Of a stretch of DNA of 64,000 nucleotides, positions 25,239 through 35,132 are shown piece by piece. The stretch is from Hyphomicrobiales bacterium (GTDB lineage: Bacteria; Pseudomonadota; Alphaproteobacteria; Rhizobiales; Beijerinckiaceae). The translations under genes were made by a program, and so were the position numbers. Numbering within the stretch: the first letter of the stretch is position 1; every line of letters starts with the position of its first letter. The DNA is taken from contig JADJVD010000001.1 of the NCBI GenBank assembly GCA_016716745.1, positions 434,001 through 498,000 of the forward strand. Direction: 5' to 3'. A model generated the notes under the pieces. It was not told the DNA's origin. It searched no databases and saw only the letters and a program-made list of their open reading frames with translations.

Positions 25239-26609
25239 TCAGCACTCGATCCAGTTCACCGCGAGCCCGCCGAGCGAGGTCTCCTTGTATTTGTGGCTCA
25301 TGTCGCGGCCGGTCTCGCGCATCGTGGCGACGACAGAATCGAGGCTGACGCGGTGCGAGCCGTCGCCGTGCAAGGCGAGCGAGGCGGCGTTGACCGCCTT
25401 CACCGCGCCGAAGGCGTTGCGCTCGATGCAGGGGATCTGAACCAGGCCGCCGACCGGATCGCAGGTGAGGCCGAGATGGTGCTCCATCGCGATCTCGGCG
25501 GCGTTCTCGATCTGCTCGTTAGTGCCGCCGAGGCTGGCGCACATGCCGGCCGCCGCCATCGACGAGGCGACGCCGACCTCGCCCTGACAGCCGACCTCCG
25601 CGCCGGAGATCGAGGCGTTCATCTTGAAGATCGCGCCGATGGCGGTCGCCGTCAGCAGGAAGACGTCGAGCCCGGCCTCGTTCGCGTAAGGGGTGAAGTC
25701 GCGATAATAGCGCAGCACCGAGGGGATGACGCCGGCCGCCCCGTTGGTCGGCGCGGTGACGACGCGCCCGCCGGCGGCGTTCTCCTCGTTCACCGCCATC
25801 GCGAAGACGCTGAGGAAATCCATCGGCTCGTGCGCGGCGCGGGTGTTGCGCATCCGCCCTTCCTCGAGCCGTCGGTGGATGGCGGCGGCGCGCCGCTTCA
25901 CCTGCAGGCCGCCCGGCAACTCACCCTCGCGGGTGAGTCCTCGCGCGAGGCAGGAGAGCATCGCCTCGCGCACGCGGCGCAGATGCGCCGTCACCTCGGC
26001 GGCCGGCCGCCAGGCGCGCTCGTTGGCGAGCGTGATCTGCGCGATGGAGAGGCCGCTCTCGCGCCCGCGCGCCAGCAACTCGGCGCCGTTGCGGAAGGGA
26101 TAGGGCGCGGCGGCGCCGCCGCCTGAATCGGCAAGCTCCGTCTCGCCCTCGCGCACGACGAAGCCGCCGCCGACCGACAGCCAGCGTTGCTCCAGCGCCA
26201 GAGCGCCGGCGCCGTCGAAAGCGCGGAAGGCGAGCGTGTTCGGGTGCTGGAGATCCTGCGCGGCGACGTCGAACACGATGTCGCGAACGGGATCGAAAGG
26301 CACGAGCCGCCCCTCGATGTCGAACGGCGCGCCGGCCAGCGCGGCGGCGTGGACGCGCTCGGCCTCGTCGGGGTCGACCGCATCGGGCGCGTGGCCGGCG
26401 AGGCCGAGCAGGACCGCCTTGTCGGTTGCGTGGCCGCGCCCCGTCCAGGCGAGCGAGCCGTAGAGCGTCGTCTCGAGGCGCGCCGCGCGCGCCGCCGCGC
26501 CGGAGGCGATCAGCGCCTCGCGGAACGTGCGGGCCGCGCGCATCGGCCCGATCGTGTGGGAGGAGGACGGCCCGAGGCCGATCTTGAACAGATCGAAGAC
26601 ACTGATCAT
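25239..26609 (-). CDS. sdaA: L-serine ammonia-lyase (serine dehydratase), iron-sulfur type
   Basis: Converts L-serine to pyruvate and ammonia. 456 residues, single-chain form with both alpha and beta domains. GLGPSSSHTIGPM at 11-23 is the signature of the family. The [4Fe-4S] cysteines are Cys341 (EVGCQGEVG), Cys383 and Cys394 (TCDPVGGLVQIPC). The final residue is Cys456, as in the Legionella enzyme, where the C-terminal Cys reaches into the active site and ligates the cluster iron. ATG 26609 follows soxG by 22 bp, so it is the last gene of the sarcosine oxidase operon. Glycine and the C1 unit released by sarcosine oxidase can be joined to serine by GlyA, and this enzyme completes the route to pyruvate. 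Confidence 0.96.
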   Translation of the reverse strand: MISVFDLFKIGLGPSSSHTIGPMRAARTFREALIASGAAARAARLETTLYGSLAWTGRGHATDKAVLLGLAGHAPDAVDPDEAERVHAAALAGAPFDIEGRLVPFDPVRDIVFDVAAQDLQHPNTLAFRAFDGAGALALEQRWLSVGGGFVVREGETELADSGGGAAAPYPFRNGAELLARGRESGLSIAQITLANERAWRPAAEVTAHLRRVREAMLSCLARGLTREGELPGGLQVKRRAAAIHRRLEEGRMRNTRAAHEPMDFLSVFAMAVNEENAAGGRVVTAPTNGAAGVIPSVLRYYRDFTPYANEAGLDVFLLTATAIGAIFKMNASISGAEVGCQGEVGVASSMAAAGMCASLGGTNEQIENAAEIAMEHHLGLTCDPVGGLVQIPCIERNAFGAVKAVNAASLALHGDGSHRVSLDSVVATMRETGRDMSHKYKETSLGGLAVNWIEC

Positions 26610-26631
26610 CGCTCCTCCCGGCGCCCGCCGT

Positions 26632-27207
26632 TCAGATCGGCGGCGCGCGTTTCGCCGCCTCTTCGAGGAACGACGCCGCATAGTCGGCGAAGGATCGCCA
26701 GACCTCGATCCGATAACGGGCCGGGGCGCGGCGCCACAGCACGATCTCGGACTTGGCCAGCATGGTGCGCGTCGCCGCGCCGTCTGGAAAGGCGCCGTCG
26801 CGCAAATCGAGCGGGCAGCCGGCCGTCAGGGCGCGGCGGGCGAGCGGCCCCGACGCCTCCAGCCCGATCTGGCGCTGCGACACGTCGACGAGCGAATGCG
26901 GGCGGTCCGCCAGCGCCGCGCCGAGCGCGCGCGCCAGGCTCGCGCCGTCCTCGCCCTCGGCGATCAGTAGCCATTCGTCCGGTCCGAGCCAGAGCGCGGC
27001 GCGCCCCTCGCGCGCGGACGCCGCGCCGGATGCGCGGGGAATGGCGAGGCCGAAGGCGGCGCCGGCCGCCTCGGCGACCTCCGCGTCGCCGCGCAGGATG
27101 AAGCGCGCCGCCGGCGGCGCGATTGCGAGCGCGAAGCCCGGCCCGGCGGGCAGCGCGCGCCCCTCGAGCGGGCCGCGGCGCGGCGGCGGAGCGATAGGGC
27201 TAGCCAT
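26632..27207 (-). CDS. soxG: Sarcosine oxidase gamma subunit
   Basis: 191 residues, the usual size of the small GcvT-like gamma chain of heterotetrameric sarcosine oxidase. Recognisable features are LWLGPDEWLLIAEGED, SLVDVSQRQIGLEASGP and the C-terminal YRIEVWRSFADYAASFLEEA. It starts at ATG 27207, overlapping the last 8 bp of soxA, and is followed by sdaA after 24 bp. The gamma subunit stabilises the alpha/beta core and does not bind the substrate. Confidence 0.93.
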   Translation of the reverse strand: MASPIAPPPRRGPLEGRALPAGPGFALAIAPPAARFILRGDAEVAEAAGAAFGLAIPRASGAASAREGRAALWLGPDEWLLIAEGEDGASLARALGAALADRPHSLVDVSQRQIGLEASGPLARRALTAGCPLDLRDGAFPDGAATRTMLAKSEIVLWRRAPARYRIEVWRSFADYAASFLEEAAKRAPPI

Positions 27208-30200
27208 CGAGGCGCTCTCCCTTCTTGTCGAGGAACACGGGATCGCAGACCGTGGCGCGAATCGCGCCGCTGTCCGGCGACGACGGCGGCGATGAACACC
27301 GTCTCGCCCATCCGCGCGCGGCCGTTCTCCACCACGGCGAGCGCGATCGAGCGGTCGAGCGCGGGGCTGTCGTAGGCCGAGGTGACGTGGCCAATGGCGT
27401 GTTCGCCGACGGCGTAGTCGGCGCGCGCGACGATCTGCGCGCCCTCCATGGGGACGACGCGCGGATTTTCGGTCAGCAGCCCGACGAACTGCTTGCGGCC
27501 GGGCGCGGACAAATCGGCGCGGGCGAGCGAGCGCTTGCCGACGAAATCGGCCTTCGCCTTGCCGATCGCCCAGCCCATGCCTGCGTCGTCGGGCGTGACG
27601 GTTCCGTCGGTATCTTGCCCGACGATGATGTAGCCCTTCTCGGCCCGCATGACGTGCATCGCCTCGGTGCCGTAGGCGACGACGCCGAGCGCCGCCCCGG
27701 CCGCCCACAGCGTCTCCCAGACCGAGCGCGCGACGTCGGGCGGCACGTTGATCTCGAAGCCGAGTTCGCCGGTGAAGCTGACGCGCATCAGGCGCGCCGG
27801 CGCGCCGCAGACGCGGCCCTCGCGCACGCTCATATGCGGCGTCGCCTCGCGCGACAGGTCGATCCCCTCGACGAAGGGGGCGATCAGCTCGCGCGATTTC
27901 GGCCCCTGCACCGCGATCACCGCCCACTGCTCGGTCGTCGAGGTGAGCCAGACCTTCAGATCGGGGAACTCGGTCTGGAGATAGTCCTCCATGTGGTTCA
28001 GTACGCGCGGCGCGCCGCCCGTCGTCGTCGTCACATGGAAGCGGTCGGCCGCGATGCGCGCGATCACGCCGTCGTCCATGATGAAGCCCTGCTCGTTGAG
28101 CATCAGGCCGTAGCGGCAGCGCCCGACCTCGAGCTTCGCCCACGGGTTCGTGTAGAGCCGCTCGAGAAAGCGCGCCGCGTCCGGGCCGACGACCTCGATC
28201 TTGCCGAGCGTCGAGGCGTCGAACATGCCGACGCTGGCGCGCGTCTGCCTGCACTCGCGTCGCACGGCGGCGTGCATGTCCTCGCGCCCCTGCGGAAAAT
28301 ACCAGGCGCGCTTCCACAGGCCGACATCCTCGAATGCAGCGCCCTGCGACGCCGCCCAGTCGTGGATCGGCGTCTTCCGCACGGGGTCGAACAGATCGCC
28401 GCGGCTGGCGCCGGCGAACAGGCCGAAGGTGACCGGCGTATAGGGCTGGCGGAATGTCGTCAGCCCGACCTCCGGCACGCTCCTGCCGAGCTTGTCGGCG
28501 GCGATCGCCAGCGCGTTCATGTTGGCGATCTTGCCCTGATCGGTCGCCATGCCGGTGGTGGTGTAGCGCTTGACGTGCTCGATGGAGCGCATCCCCTCCT
28601 GCACGGCGAGGCGGATGTCCTTGGCGCAGACGTCGTTCTGATAGTCGACGAAGGCCTTGGCCTTGCGCGCGGCCGGCGGGCTCTGGTCGCCGAGCGCGCC
28701 GCCGAACGCCTCGGGCGCGTCGGCGACCGCAGGCGCCTCCATCGTTGGCGATGGGCGGCCGGCCCGCGACGCCGCGTCCGCGCCGGCGCGCGCGCCGTCC
28801 GCCATCGCCTGCGCCAGACCGAAGACGCCGCGACAGGCGCCGGCGGAGCGTTCGCGCTGCACGCTGTCGCCGGGCAGGAAGAGACCGCGCGCCTCCTCCC
28901 ACACAACCTTGCCGCGCGACTGCGAATGCAGATGAACGGACGGCGTCCAGCCCCCGCACATCAGCAGCGCGTCGCAGGCGACCGTCTGCTCCGCAAAGCC
29001 CGGCGCGGAGAGGCGCGCGCCGGCGACGCGGCGCTTGCCGGCGGCGGCGTGGATCGTTGCGCCGGCGAGCACGCGCAGACCGGCCGCGCGCGCGGCCTGC
29101 GGCAAGGCGCCGTCGGCCTTCGCGCGCAGATCGGCGATCATCGCCACCTCGACGCCGGCGCCCTTCAGATCGAGCGCGGCGCGATAGGCGCTGTCATGCG
29201 CGGTGACGAGGACGACGCGCTCGCCGACCTTCGCGCCGTAGCGGTTGAGATAGACGCGCGCGGCCTCCGCGAGCATCACGCCGGGCCGGTCGTTGTCCGG
29301 GAACACCAGCGCGCGCTCGATGGCGCCGGCCGCGATCACGACCTCCCGCGCGCGCAACTGCCACAGCCGCTCGCGCGGCGCGTCGGCGTTGCGCGCGCGC
29401 TCGTCCTGCGAAACGGTCTCGGCGAGGCCGACGAAGTTCTGCGCGTAATAGCCGAAGGCCTGCGTGCGCGGCATGAGGCGCACGTTGGGAAGCGCGGCGA
29501 GATCGGCGAGCGTGCGCGCCAGCCATTCGGCGGCCGGCGCGCCGTCGATCGTCGCGCGCGTCTCGGCGAGCAGCGAGCCGCCCATCTCCGCCTGTTCGTC
29601 GCATAGGATCACCTCGGCCCCGCCGGCGGCCGCGGCGCGCGCCGCCGCGAGGCCGGAAGGGCCGGCGCCGATCACCAGCACGTCGCAATGATCGTAATAC
29701 TGCGCATAGGCGTCGGGATCGGCGTTCGTCGGCGGCTGGCCGAGACCGGCGGCGCGCCGCACGATCGGCTCGTAGATGGTCTTCCACGCCCAGTTCTTGC
29801 CGAACAGGTTCGGCCCCATGAAGGTCTTGTAGTAGAAGCCCGCGCCGTAGAAGGGCGACATCAGATCGTTGACGGCGCCGACGTCGAAGGCGAGCGAGGG
29901 CCAGCGATTCTGACTGGTGACGGCGAGGCCCTCGATCAGCGGCGTCTGCGTCGCGCGCAGGTTCGGCGCGAAGCGTCCCGGCCCCTCGGCCACGCCGACC
30001 AGCGCGTTCGGTTCCTCCGCGCCGGCGCTCAGAAAGCCGCGCGGCCGGTGGTACTTGTAGGAGCGGTTGACGAAGTGCACGCCGTTGGCGATCAGCGCGG
30101 AGGCGAGCGTGTCGCCGGCCAGCCCCTCGTAGCTCTTGCCGTCGAAGGTGAAACGGATCGGCCGCGCGCGGTCGACGCGCCCGCCGCTCGCCGTGCGGAA

Positions 30201-30212
30201 GCGCGCGGTCAC
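27200..30212 (-). CDS. soxA: Sarcosine oxidase alpha subunit (frameshifted near the C-terminus as sequenced)
   Basis: About 1004 residues if one extra base is removed. In order: a ferredoxin-like N-terminal region (RPIRFTFDGKSYEGLAGDT), an FAD/NAD domain (VLVIGAGPSGLAAARAA) and a C-terminal GcvT-like tetrahydrofolate domain (EKGYIIVGQDTDGTVTPDDAG) that captures the formaldehyde unit. The start is GTG 30212, overlapping the soxD stop. Near 27276-27286 the frame slips. Before it the protein reads GRARMGETVFIAA; after it, one base out, the conserved ending IRATVCDPVFLDKKGERL appears and stops at 27200. Without correction the product would lose the last 25 native residues and read on into soxG sequence. 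An indel error or a recent mutation are both possible. Confidence 0.92.
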
Positions 30213-30514
30213 GATGCGCCTCCCGTCGCAAGGGCGCCCGCGTCCGGTCTCGGCTCGCCAGCCTTGTAGGTCGCCACGATCCTGTCGCTCACCGTGTCGC
30301 GCAGGCAGTTGAAGAAACGCCCGCAGCCGGCGACGTGCCGCCAGCGCTCCGCATGCAGGCCACGCGGATTGGTGCGGAAGAACAGGAACTGCGCCCATTG
30401 CGCGTCGTCGACGCTCGCCGGATCGGCGGCGCGCGCGACATGCGCCTCGCCGCCGTAGCGGAATTCGAGTTCGGGGCGCTCGGCCTCGCACCAGGGGCAG
30501 GGAATGAGCAGCAT
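30209..30514 (-). CDS. soxD: Sarcosine oxidase delta subunit
   Basis: 101 residues, the small zinc-binding chain of heterotetrameric sarcosine oxidase. Zinc ligands are visible as CPWCEAERPELEF near the N-terminus, with a later His/Cys pair in RHVAGCGRFFNCLRDT. The usual family sequence RYGGEAH and FLFFRTNPRGLHAERWRH is present. It starts 9 bp after soxB and its stop overlaps the GTG start of soxA, matching the canonical soxBDAG order. Confidence 0.95.
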   Translation of the reverse strand: MLLIPCPWCEAERPELEFRYGGEAHVARAADPASVDDAQWAQFLFFRTNPRGLHAERWRHVAGCGRFFNCLRDTVSDRIVATYKAGEPRPDAGALATGGAS

Positions 30515-30523
30515 GGCGGGCCT

Positions 30524-31773
30524 CTAATGCGCGACGGCGGCGGCGGCGGCTTCGTCGATCAGCCGCCCGGTGCGGAAGCGATCGAGATTGAAGGGGCGGC
30601 GATCGGATGCGGCTCGCCGGTCGCCACCGTATGGGCGAACACATGCGCCGAGCCCGGCGTCGCCTTGAAGCCGCCGGTGCCCCAGCCGCAATTGACGAAC
30701 AAGCCCGGCACGGGCGTCTTGCCGATGATCGGCGAGCGGTCGGGCGTCACGTCGACGATGCCGCCCCAGTTGCGCAGCATGCGCAGCCGCCGCACGACCG
30801 GAAACAGCTCGCAGATCGCGTCCAGCGTGTGGTTGGCGATGTGCAGGCCGCCGGTCTGCGAATAGGAGGTGTAGGCGTCGGTGCCGGCGCCGATCACCAT
30901 CTCGCCCTTGTCGGATTGCGACATGTAGGCGTGGATCGTGTTCGACATCACGACGCAGGGCATGATCGGCTTCACCGGCTCCGACACCAGCGCCTGCAAC
31001 GGATAGGATTCGAGCGGCATGCGCACGCCCGCCATGCCCATCACCACCGAAGTGTTGCCGGCCGCCACGACGCCGAGCTTCTTCGTCGCGATGAAGCCCT
31101 TCGTGGTCTCGACTCCGGCGACGGCGCCGGAAGCGTCGCGGCGAATGCCCTTCACCTCGCAATTCTGGATGATGTCGACGCCGAGCCTGTCGGCGCCGCG
31201 CGCATAGCCCCACGCCACCGCGTCGTGCCGCGCCGTGCCGCCGCGCCGTTGCAGCGCCGCGCCGACGATCGGGTAGCGGATGGTCTTCTCGATATTGAGG
31301 ATCGGGCAGAAGGCCTTCGCCTCTTGCGGCGTCAGCCATTCATTGTCGATTCCGGCGAGCTGATTGGCGGCGACATGGCGCTGGAAGGACTGCACGTCGT
31401 GCGTGTTGTGGGCGAGCATCATCACGCCGCGCGCCGAATACATGACGTTGTAGTTGAGCTCCTCGGCGAGCCCCTCCCACAGCTTCATCGCATGTTCGTA
31501 GATCGCCTCCGACTCCTCCCACAGATAGTTGGAGCGGATGATCGTGGTGTTGCGGCCGGTGTTGCCGCCGCCGAGCCAGCCCTTGTCGAGCACGGCGACG
31601 TTGCGCAGGCCGTGCTCCCTGGCCATGTAATAGGCCGCTCCTAGCCCGTGCCCGCCGGCGCCGACGACGATGGCGTCATACGCGGCTTTCGGCTCGGGGC
31701 TGCGCCATTGCTCCGGCCAGCCTTCGTTGCCCGCAAGACCCTGGCGGGCGACGCTGAGAAGGGAAAATCGCAC
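30524..31773 (-). CDS. soxB: Sarcosine oxidase beta subunit (frameshift in last 20 codons as sequenced)
   Basis: FAD/FMN subunit that oxidises sarcosine to glycine. About 416 residues when the frame is repaired. The dinucleotide-binding motif IVVGAGGHGLGAAYYMA is near residue 35 and DVTPDRSPIIGKTPVPGL near the C-terminus. The start is GTG 31773 (VRFSLLSVARQGL) behind an AGAGGA ribosome site. At a G run of four (30593-30596, C run on the coding strand) one base seems missing: the frame runs ...GEPHPIAAP then garbles, while the neighbouring frame continues FNLDRFRTGRLIDEAAAAAV and stops at 30524, just before soxD. The uncorrected frame ends at 30559. The conserved ending in the other frame argues for a sequencing deletion. 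Confidence 0.92.
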
Positions 31774-31852
31774 GGGTCGTTCCTCTTGGCCGCCCTCTTG
31801 GCCGCACGCCGCACGGTGCCCGCGCAACACGCGCGACGCCAGAACGATTGCG

Positions 31853-32884
31853 TCACGTCGATGGAATATTTCCGACATCGCGCAGGGCGCGGGCGGTCGA
31901 AGGGGCGAAGCCCCACCGCTTGCGGAAGGCGCGCGTGAAATGCGCGCTGTCGGCGAAGCCCGCGCTCTCGGCCGCCTCGCCGACGGCGCGGCCGGCCTCG
32001 GCCACCAGCCAGCGGCCATAGTCGAGCCGCATGCCGCGATAGACGGCGGCCGGCGTCTCGCCCGTCTCCTCGAGGAAGCGGCGCTCGAGCTGGCGCGCGC
32101 CGAGGCCGACCTTGCGGGCGATCTCGGCGATGCTTTGCGGACGCGCCATGTGCTGCTCCATCAGCAGCACCGCGCGGCGCACCGCCTCGTCGCGCGCCGC
32201 CCCCTCGCGCAGCAGGCTGCGCGGCAGCGCCGGCATGGGCTGCGGCGCGGCGGCCGGGCGCGGCGCGTCGATCAGCATCACGCGCAGGCTCTTGCGCGCC
32301 GCCTCGGCGCCGACGCGCCGCTCGATCAGCGCGGCCGCCAGATCCGCGACGCCGGCGCCGCCCGAACAGGTGATGCGGTCCTCCTCGATCAGGTAGAGCT
32401 GATCGCAGACCGGCGTCACGTCGGCGAACGTCTCGAGGAAGTCGCGCCGGTGGAACCAGCTCACGCAGGCCTTGCGGCCGGCGAGCGCGCCGGCGCGGGC
32501 GAGGACGAAGGAGCCGGTGCACACGCCGACCAGCGTGACGCCGGCCGCGGCGGCCTTGCGGATATAGGCGAGCGTCGCCTCGTCCACCTGCTCGCCGCCA
32601 TGCAGCAGGCCGCCGACGACGACGAGGTAATCGAAACCCTTGGGGTCGACGAGGCCGCTCGTCGGCATCACCTCGACGCCGCAACTGGCCGCCACGGGCG
32701 CGCGGCGCGCCGACATCACCGTCCACCGGCATTTGATCTGGCGCGAGCGGTCGCCCTCGTCGGAGGCCAGGCGCAGCGCGTCGACGAAGACGGCGAACGC
32801 CGTCAGGGTGAACTGCCGCGCCAGCAGAAAGCCGACGCGCAGCAGCGCCGCGTCCGCTTTCCCGCCCGCCTCGGCCTTTCTCAT
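31853..32884 (-). CDS. GlxA-family (DJ-1/PfpI plus AraC HTH) regulator of the sarcosine oxidase operon
   Basis: 343 residues. The N-terminal DJ-1/PfpI-like domain (VGFLLARQFTLTAFAVFVDAL; GVCTGSFVLARAGALAGRK at the nucleophile position with Cys) is followed by an AraC-type DNA-binding domain from about residue 235 (QSIAEIARKVGLGARQLERR; ESAGFADSAHFTRAFRKRWG). GbdR and SouR, of this family, activate betaine and sarcosine catabolism in Pseudomonas; SouR answers to sarcosine. It lies 79 bp upstream of soxB on the same strand, so it is the obvious regulator of soxBDAG-sdaA. Start ATG 32884 was chosen because upstream codons mirror the preceding gene. Confidence 0.92.
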   Translation of the reverse strand: MRKAEAGGKADAALLRVGFLLARQFTLTAFAVFVDALRLASDEGDRSRQIKCRWTVMSARRAPVAASCGVEVMPTSGLVDPKGFDYLVVVGGLLHGGEQVDEATLAYIRKAAAAGVTLVGVCTGSFVLARAGALAGRKACVSWFHRRDFLETFADVTPVCDQLYLIEEDRITCSGGAGVADLAAALIERRVGAEAARKSLRVMLIDAPRPAAAPQPMPALPRSLLREGAARDEAVRRAVLLMEQHMARPQSIAEIARKVGLGARQLERRFLEETGETPAAVYRGMRLDYGRWLVAEAGRAVGEAAESAGFADSAHFTRAFRKRWGFAPSTARALRDVGNIPST

Positions 32885-32913
32885 CGCCCCGCCCTGTTCC
32901 CGATCACGCGTCG

Positions 32914-33579
32914 TCAGTTCGTCGACAGAACGTAGCGCGCCGGGGCGGGCTGGCGATTCTCGACCTTGATGTCGAAGGTCTCGCCCGGCTTCGGCGTCCA
33001 GCCGCAATAGCCCTTCTTCGGCTGACGCACGTCGCGACAGACGACGTTGCCGGCCGAATCGTAGACGAACAGGTCGATCGCCCCGCCGCCCAGAAGCTCG
33101 ACGGCGGCCTCGGCGTATTTGCCGGCGTCGTAGCGGATGCGGCGATACCAGTCCGTTCCGCCGGGCTTGGCGACGGATCGGCTGACCGCGATCCCGTCGC
33201 TGCGGCCCTTGGCGGCGGCGCCGCGCACCTCCTCGGCGAAGCCGGCGACGACCGGATCGTTCTTCGACAGCGCCATCGCCTCGGCGAGCAGCGCGTCCGC
33301 CGCGTAGGGGTCGGCGCTCGTATCGGCCGTCACGTCCCCGCCCTCGGGACCGAGGCCCGTGGACCGCGTCGCCACGCCTCTGCGCAGACCCGCGGCGACG
33401 ATCAGCGCCAGCGGGTCTTTCGCGGCTCGGCCGTAGTCGGCCGTCTCCATGGCGAGCGCGAGCTGGCGCACCGGCGTCAGCCCGGCGGGTTTGGCCGGCG
33501 CGTCGGCCGCGCCGTCCTGCGCCCGCGCGTTCGCCGCGAGCGCGGCCGCCAGCATCAGACCCATCATCGCACTGCGCAT
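32914..33579 (-). CDS. Secreted small protein, paralogue of the gene at 46805-47494
   Basis: 221 residues with a signal peptide (about 1-20, AANARAQ). ATG 33579 is preceded by AAGGAGG at 6 bases. The mature part has an alpha-helical half (TPVRQLALAMETADYGRAAKDP) and a C-terminal beta-rich half with a conserved cysteine pair (NVVCRDVRQPKKGYCGW) and the ending ARYVLSTN. This layout, seen also in the paralogue, resembles the pre-peptidase C-terminal (PPC) beta sandwich found on secreted peptidases. Function unknown. It sits between the sarcosine regulator and the divergent protease/two-component genes. Confidence 0.8.
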   Translation of the reverse strand: MRSAMMGLMLAAALAANARAQDGAADAPAKPAGLTPVRQLALAMETADYGRAAKDPLALIVAAGLRRGVATRSTGLGPEGGDVTADTSADPYAADALLAEAMALSKNDPVVAGFAEEVRGAAAKGRSDGIAVSRSVAKPGGTDWYRRIRYDAGKYAEAAVELLGGGAIDLFVYDSAGNVVCRDVRQPKKGYCGWTPKPGETFDIKVENRQPAPARYVLSTN

Positions 33580-33758
33580 GCGCGCCTCCTTCATGCGCCG
33601 GACTTTGCCCACAGCACGCGCAAGGGGCAATCCCGGCGGGATGACATTTCCCGTCACGCCCCGGGATGACGGGGTTTGTCACGCGACGGGCGCCGCGCCG
33701 GCGCGCAGGATGATCGGGCCGCGCGCGCCGCGCCGCTCGTCAGGATGCATCCTCCCGC

Positions 33759-35132
33759 ATGTCGCGACTCCTCCAGCTTCGCCCCGCCGCGCTCGCGCTC
33801 GGCGCTTTCGCGCTCGGCGCGCTCGTCTGCCTCGCCGCCTCGTTGCTGTGGTCGCCGAAAACCTGCTGCGCCCCGCCGCCGCCCCGGCCTTCCGCCACGC
33901 AGCCGACGCCGCTCGCCGCGGCGGCGCGCTCGGTCCTCAGCCTCGACGTCGAGGACGCCTCCGGCGCAAGGAGCTTCGGCGCGGCCATCGTCCTCGCCCC
34001 GGGGCGGCTCGTCACCGCCGCGCATGTCGCCCAGCCCGGCGCGCGGCTGACCGCCATCCTGCCGGACGGGGCGCGCCGCGAAACGCGGTTGATCGGCCGC
34101 GACGAGACGTCGGACGTCGCCGTTCTCGCCGTCGAGGACGCGGACGGGCTCGCGCCGGCGCGCTTCGCCGCCGCCCCGCCCCGCATCGGCGAGCGCGTCG
34201 CGGCGGTCGGCGATCCGCTCGGCTATCGCGGCACGATCACCGAGGGCGTCGTCTCCTCGCCCGCCCGCGCCTACGGCGCGACCAATCCTTACGACCACAT
34301 CCAGCACGACGCGGCGCTGAATCCCGGCTCCTCGGGCGGCGCGCTTTTCAACGCGGCGGGCGAGGTCGTCGGCATGAACGTCGCCATCGCGGACGGCTCG
34401 CGCCGCCATGTCGGCATCGGGCTGGCGCTGCCGTCGGCGACGGTTCTGCGCCTCGCCGAGGCGCTGGCCCGCGAGGGGCGCGTGGCGCGCCCGCGCCTCG
34501 GCCTCAGGCTGCGCGAGGCGGCCGATCTCGGCGCCGCCGGCGCCCCGATGATCGAGGATGTGGAGCCCGACTCGCCCGCCGCGAAAGCGGGCGCGCGCGC
34601 CGGCCAGCGGCTCCTCGCGGCGAACGGCGCGCCGGTCCTGACCGCCCGCGACCTCGCCCGCGCGCTGGAGCCGCTCGCCCCCGGCGCGACGCTGGCGCTC
34701 GACCTTCTGGAGGGGGACACGCGCGTCGCCGTCACGGCGCGGCTCGCCGAACTGGAGCCGTCGCAGGCGACGCGCCGGCTGGCCGGCAAGCGCAAGCAGG
34801 CTGGAGAGCGCAAGCCGGGCGGCGAGGCGCAGGCTCTGCGTCACGGGCTCGAACTGGCGGAGGGCGCCGCGCGCCTCGCCCGCGTCGCGCCCGATTCACC
34901 CGCCGCCGCCGCCGGCCTGAAGCCGGGCGACGAGCTGCTCGCCATCGGCGAGCGCCCGGTCGACGCGGCGAGCGCGGCGGCGACGCTGGCCGGCGCGACG
35001 GGGCGAAAACTCGCCCTGCTCGTGCGCCGCGACGGCGCTAGCCGCTATGTGGTTCTCGGCGAACATGGCAGGACTGATTCGCCGCAACCATTCGGCGCCA
35101 ACGCCGAGGCGGAAGGGAGCGCGAGCCTGTGA
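33759..35132 (+). CDS. Trypsin-like serine protease with PDZ domains (DegP/HtrA-like)
   Basis: 457 residues. One N-terminal hydrophobic helix (about 10-30) anchors or exports it. The S1 triad is His89 (VTAAHVA), Asp119 (SDVAVL) and Ser192 (NPGSSGGALF; Ser replaces the usual Asn in GNSGG). The first PDZ domain covers about 245-330 (DVEPDSPAAKAGARAGQRLL), the second about 365-435 (RVAPDSPAAAAGLKPGDELL). A Lys/Arg-rich linker (RLAGKRKQAGERKPGGE) separates them. Its stop overlaps the GTG start of the response regulator, so protease and two-component system are made together, which suggests an envelope-stress circuit. Confidence 0.92.
   Translation: MSRLLQLRPAALALGAFALGALVCLAASLLWSPKTCCAPPPPRPSATQPTPLAAAARSVLSLDVEDASGARSFGAAIVLAPGRLVTAAHVAQPGARLTAILPDGARRETRLIGRDETSDVAVLAVEDADGLAPARFAAAPPRIGERVAAVGDPLGYRGTITEGVVSSPARAYGATNPYDHIQHDAALNPGSSGGALFNAAGEVVGMNVAIADGSRRHVGIGLALPSATVLRLAEALAREGRVARPRLGLRLREAADLGAAGAPMIEDVEPDSPAAKAGARAGQRLLAANGAPVLTARDLARALEPLAPGATLALDLLEGDTRVAVTARLAELEPSQATRRLAGKRKQAGERKPGGEAQALRHGLELAEGAARLARVAPDSPAAAAGLKPGDELLAIGERPVDAASAAATLAGATGRKLALLVRRDGASRYVVLGEHGRTDSPQPFGANAEAEGSASL

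Noticed and set aside
27270..27290. Programmed frameshift in soxA
   Set aside because: No slippery heptamer or downstream pseudoknot is evident, other sarcosine oxidase genes do not use one, and similar one-base shifts occur elsewhere in the window.
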